A stretch of 64,000 nt of DNA from Pteria penguin (taxonomy: Eukaryota > Mollusca > Bivalvia > Pterioida > Pteriidae): the NCBI GenBank assembly GCA_035048485.1, contig CM068588.1:27493118-27557117 (forward strand), in the 5' to 3' direction. Positions 63,212-64,000 of the stretch are shown here, piece by piece (position 1 is the stretch's first letter; each line of letters begins with the position of its first letter). The notes below the pieces were generated by a model, which worked only from the letters and a program-made list of their open reading frames with translations, was not told the origin of the DNA and made no database searches. The translations under genes were made by a program, and so were the position numbers.

Positions 63212-63640
63212 ATTGATATTAAATATCTTGGAATTTATTATTCACAATTTGCCTCTTGTCTGAAAAAAAATTTACATGTCAAATCGAGCCATTAAAGCTA
63301 TGTATGTTATACTTAAAAAGTAGATATTTAAATCTATCAATTATTAATCAGTTATCTTTCTTTGATAATAAATAATAATGTACATAATGCAACAGAATAT
63401 TTTGCATATGAATCTATAAATGACATAACTAAACTACACAGATTCTTTTTTCCGCTAGTATATATAACATAAAAGCAAACTTGGAGGTTTAAGGTCTTGC
63501 TTTACACAAACATTGCACAACTATTTACCTTCCCTGGTAGGATCCATACTTTTTTTGTCTTAGAGAGAATTAGGAATGCTTTGTTATAATCATTTTGTGA
63601 CAGCTAATATTGTACGGAAGCTAAGTCCCCCCTCTGCTGG
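63212..63640 (+). pseudogene. LINE reverse-transcriptase fragment, plus strand
   Basis: IDIKYLGIYYSQFASCLKKN, a frameshift, NRAIKAMYVILKK, LNLSIINQLSFFD and, after more damage, TEYFAYESINDITKLHRFFF keep the order of the LINE RT thumb region (KYLG..., KAMY, QL-LFD, LH-KF). Several frameshifts and stops make it non-functional. Its orientation is opposite to the fragment at 60306. Confidence 0.7.
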
Positions 63641-64000
63641 GCAGATAGGAGATAGTGATGATAATAGTATATAATGGCTTTGCTAAAGAAATGAATTTAT
63701 TGGAATTTAACTCGTTTACAAAAATAGATGGAATTTTGAACTCGTTTAAAATCCCATTGACCCATTTCTTTATCTGAATCATCACTATTTCATTTAAAGA
63801 AATTAGAATAATTTTTTTTTCATTGACTCACACATTAAATAAAACCGTTTGCTTTTAAGATCAAAACAGGGATGAACTTCATCATATAATGAAAATTAAA
63901 CAATTTTTCCCTTTCTCTTGTTTTGTCTATATTTGCCCTGTCTTTTTGTTGAAGTCTTTGTAGCATCCTTGTCAATATGAATACGTCTAATGTTATTTGA

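Overview
The window is nuclear DNA from an animal, most likely a bivalve mollusc. It is AT-rich and intron-rich with GT-AG splice sites. Its dispersed repeats (hairpin-ended elements opening with CTGTCYGTCCG runs, tRNA-derived SINEs ending in AATC repeats, long minisatellites) resemble those I know from oysters, scallops and relatives; the species is not determined.

Layout. (1) 315-43320, + strand: the last 11 coding exons of a MON2 homolog (Golgi/endosome trafficking protein). They give 627 codons plus stop, with matching phases at every junction. The 5' part of the gene lies before the window. (2) One MON2 intron, 6285-29527, is 23.2 kb long. It holds a complete opposite-strand gene, a 249-aa NFIL3/CES-2/PAR-type bZIP factor (9294-10043), and a possible TATA-driven 52-codon ORF on the + strand (20975-21133). 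(3) 47976-55701, - strand, convergent with MON2: a RhoA-family GTPase gene. One shared first coding exon (P-loop and switch I) faces two complete, alternative last exons of identical length. Either splice gives a 192-aa GTPase, one ending CKLL (proximal exon) and one CVML (distal exon). (4) 58-64 kb: no confirmed host gene; a decayed Tc1-like transposase, two LINE reverse-transcriptase fragments in opposite orientations, and a possible minimal first exon (MAEK) at 59041.

Most of the rest is repeat. There are at least five tandem arrays (periods of about 22, 31, 63, 65 and 88 bp, plus a degenerate ~58-bp array), several SINEs (one with a perfect 13-bp target-site duplication), MITE-like elements, and at least four unrelated families that share one plan: 5' hairpin, CTGTC/CCGTC run, tandem units, 3' hairpin.

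The main finding is the duplicated terminal exon of the Rho gene. The first 169 bp (switch II and the core) are 98.8% identical with only synonymous changes, and the similarity stops at the splice acceptor, while the 3' parts (insert helix, polybasic tail, CAAX) are clearly diverged. Next in interest are a triplicated 5' splice site in a MON2 exon (donors 21 bp apart, all in frame), the nested antisense bZIP gene, a CpG-rich block with three ACGT cores spaced 10 bp apart, and recurrent TCAAGGTCA nuclear-receptor half-sites carried by different repeat families.
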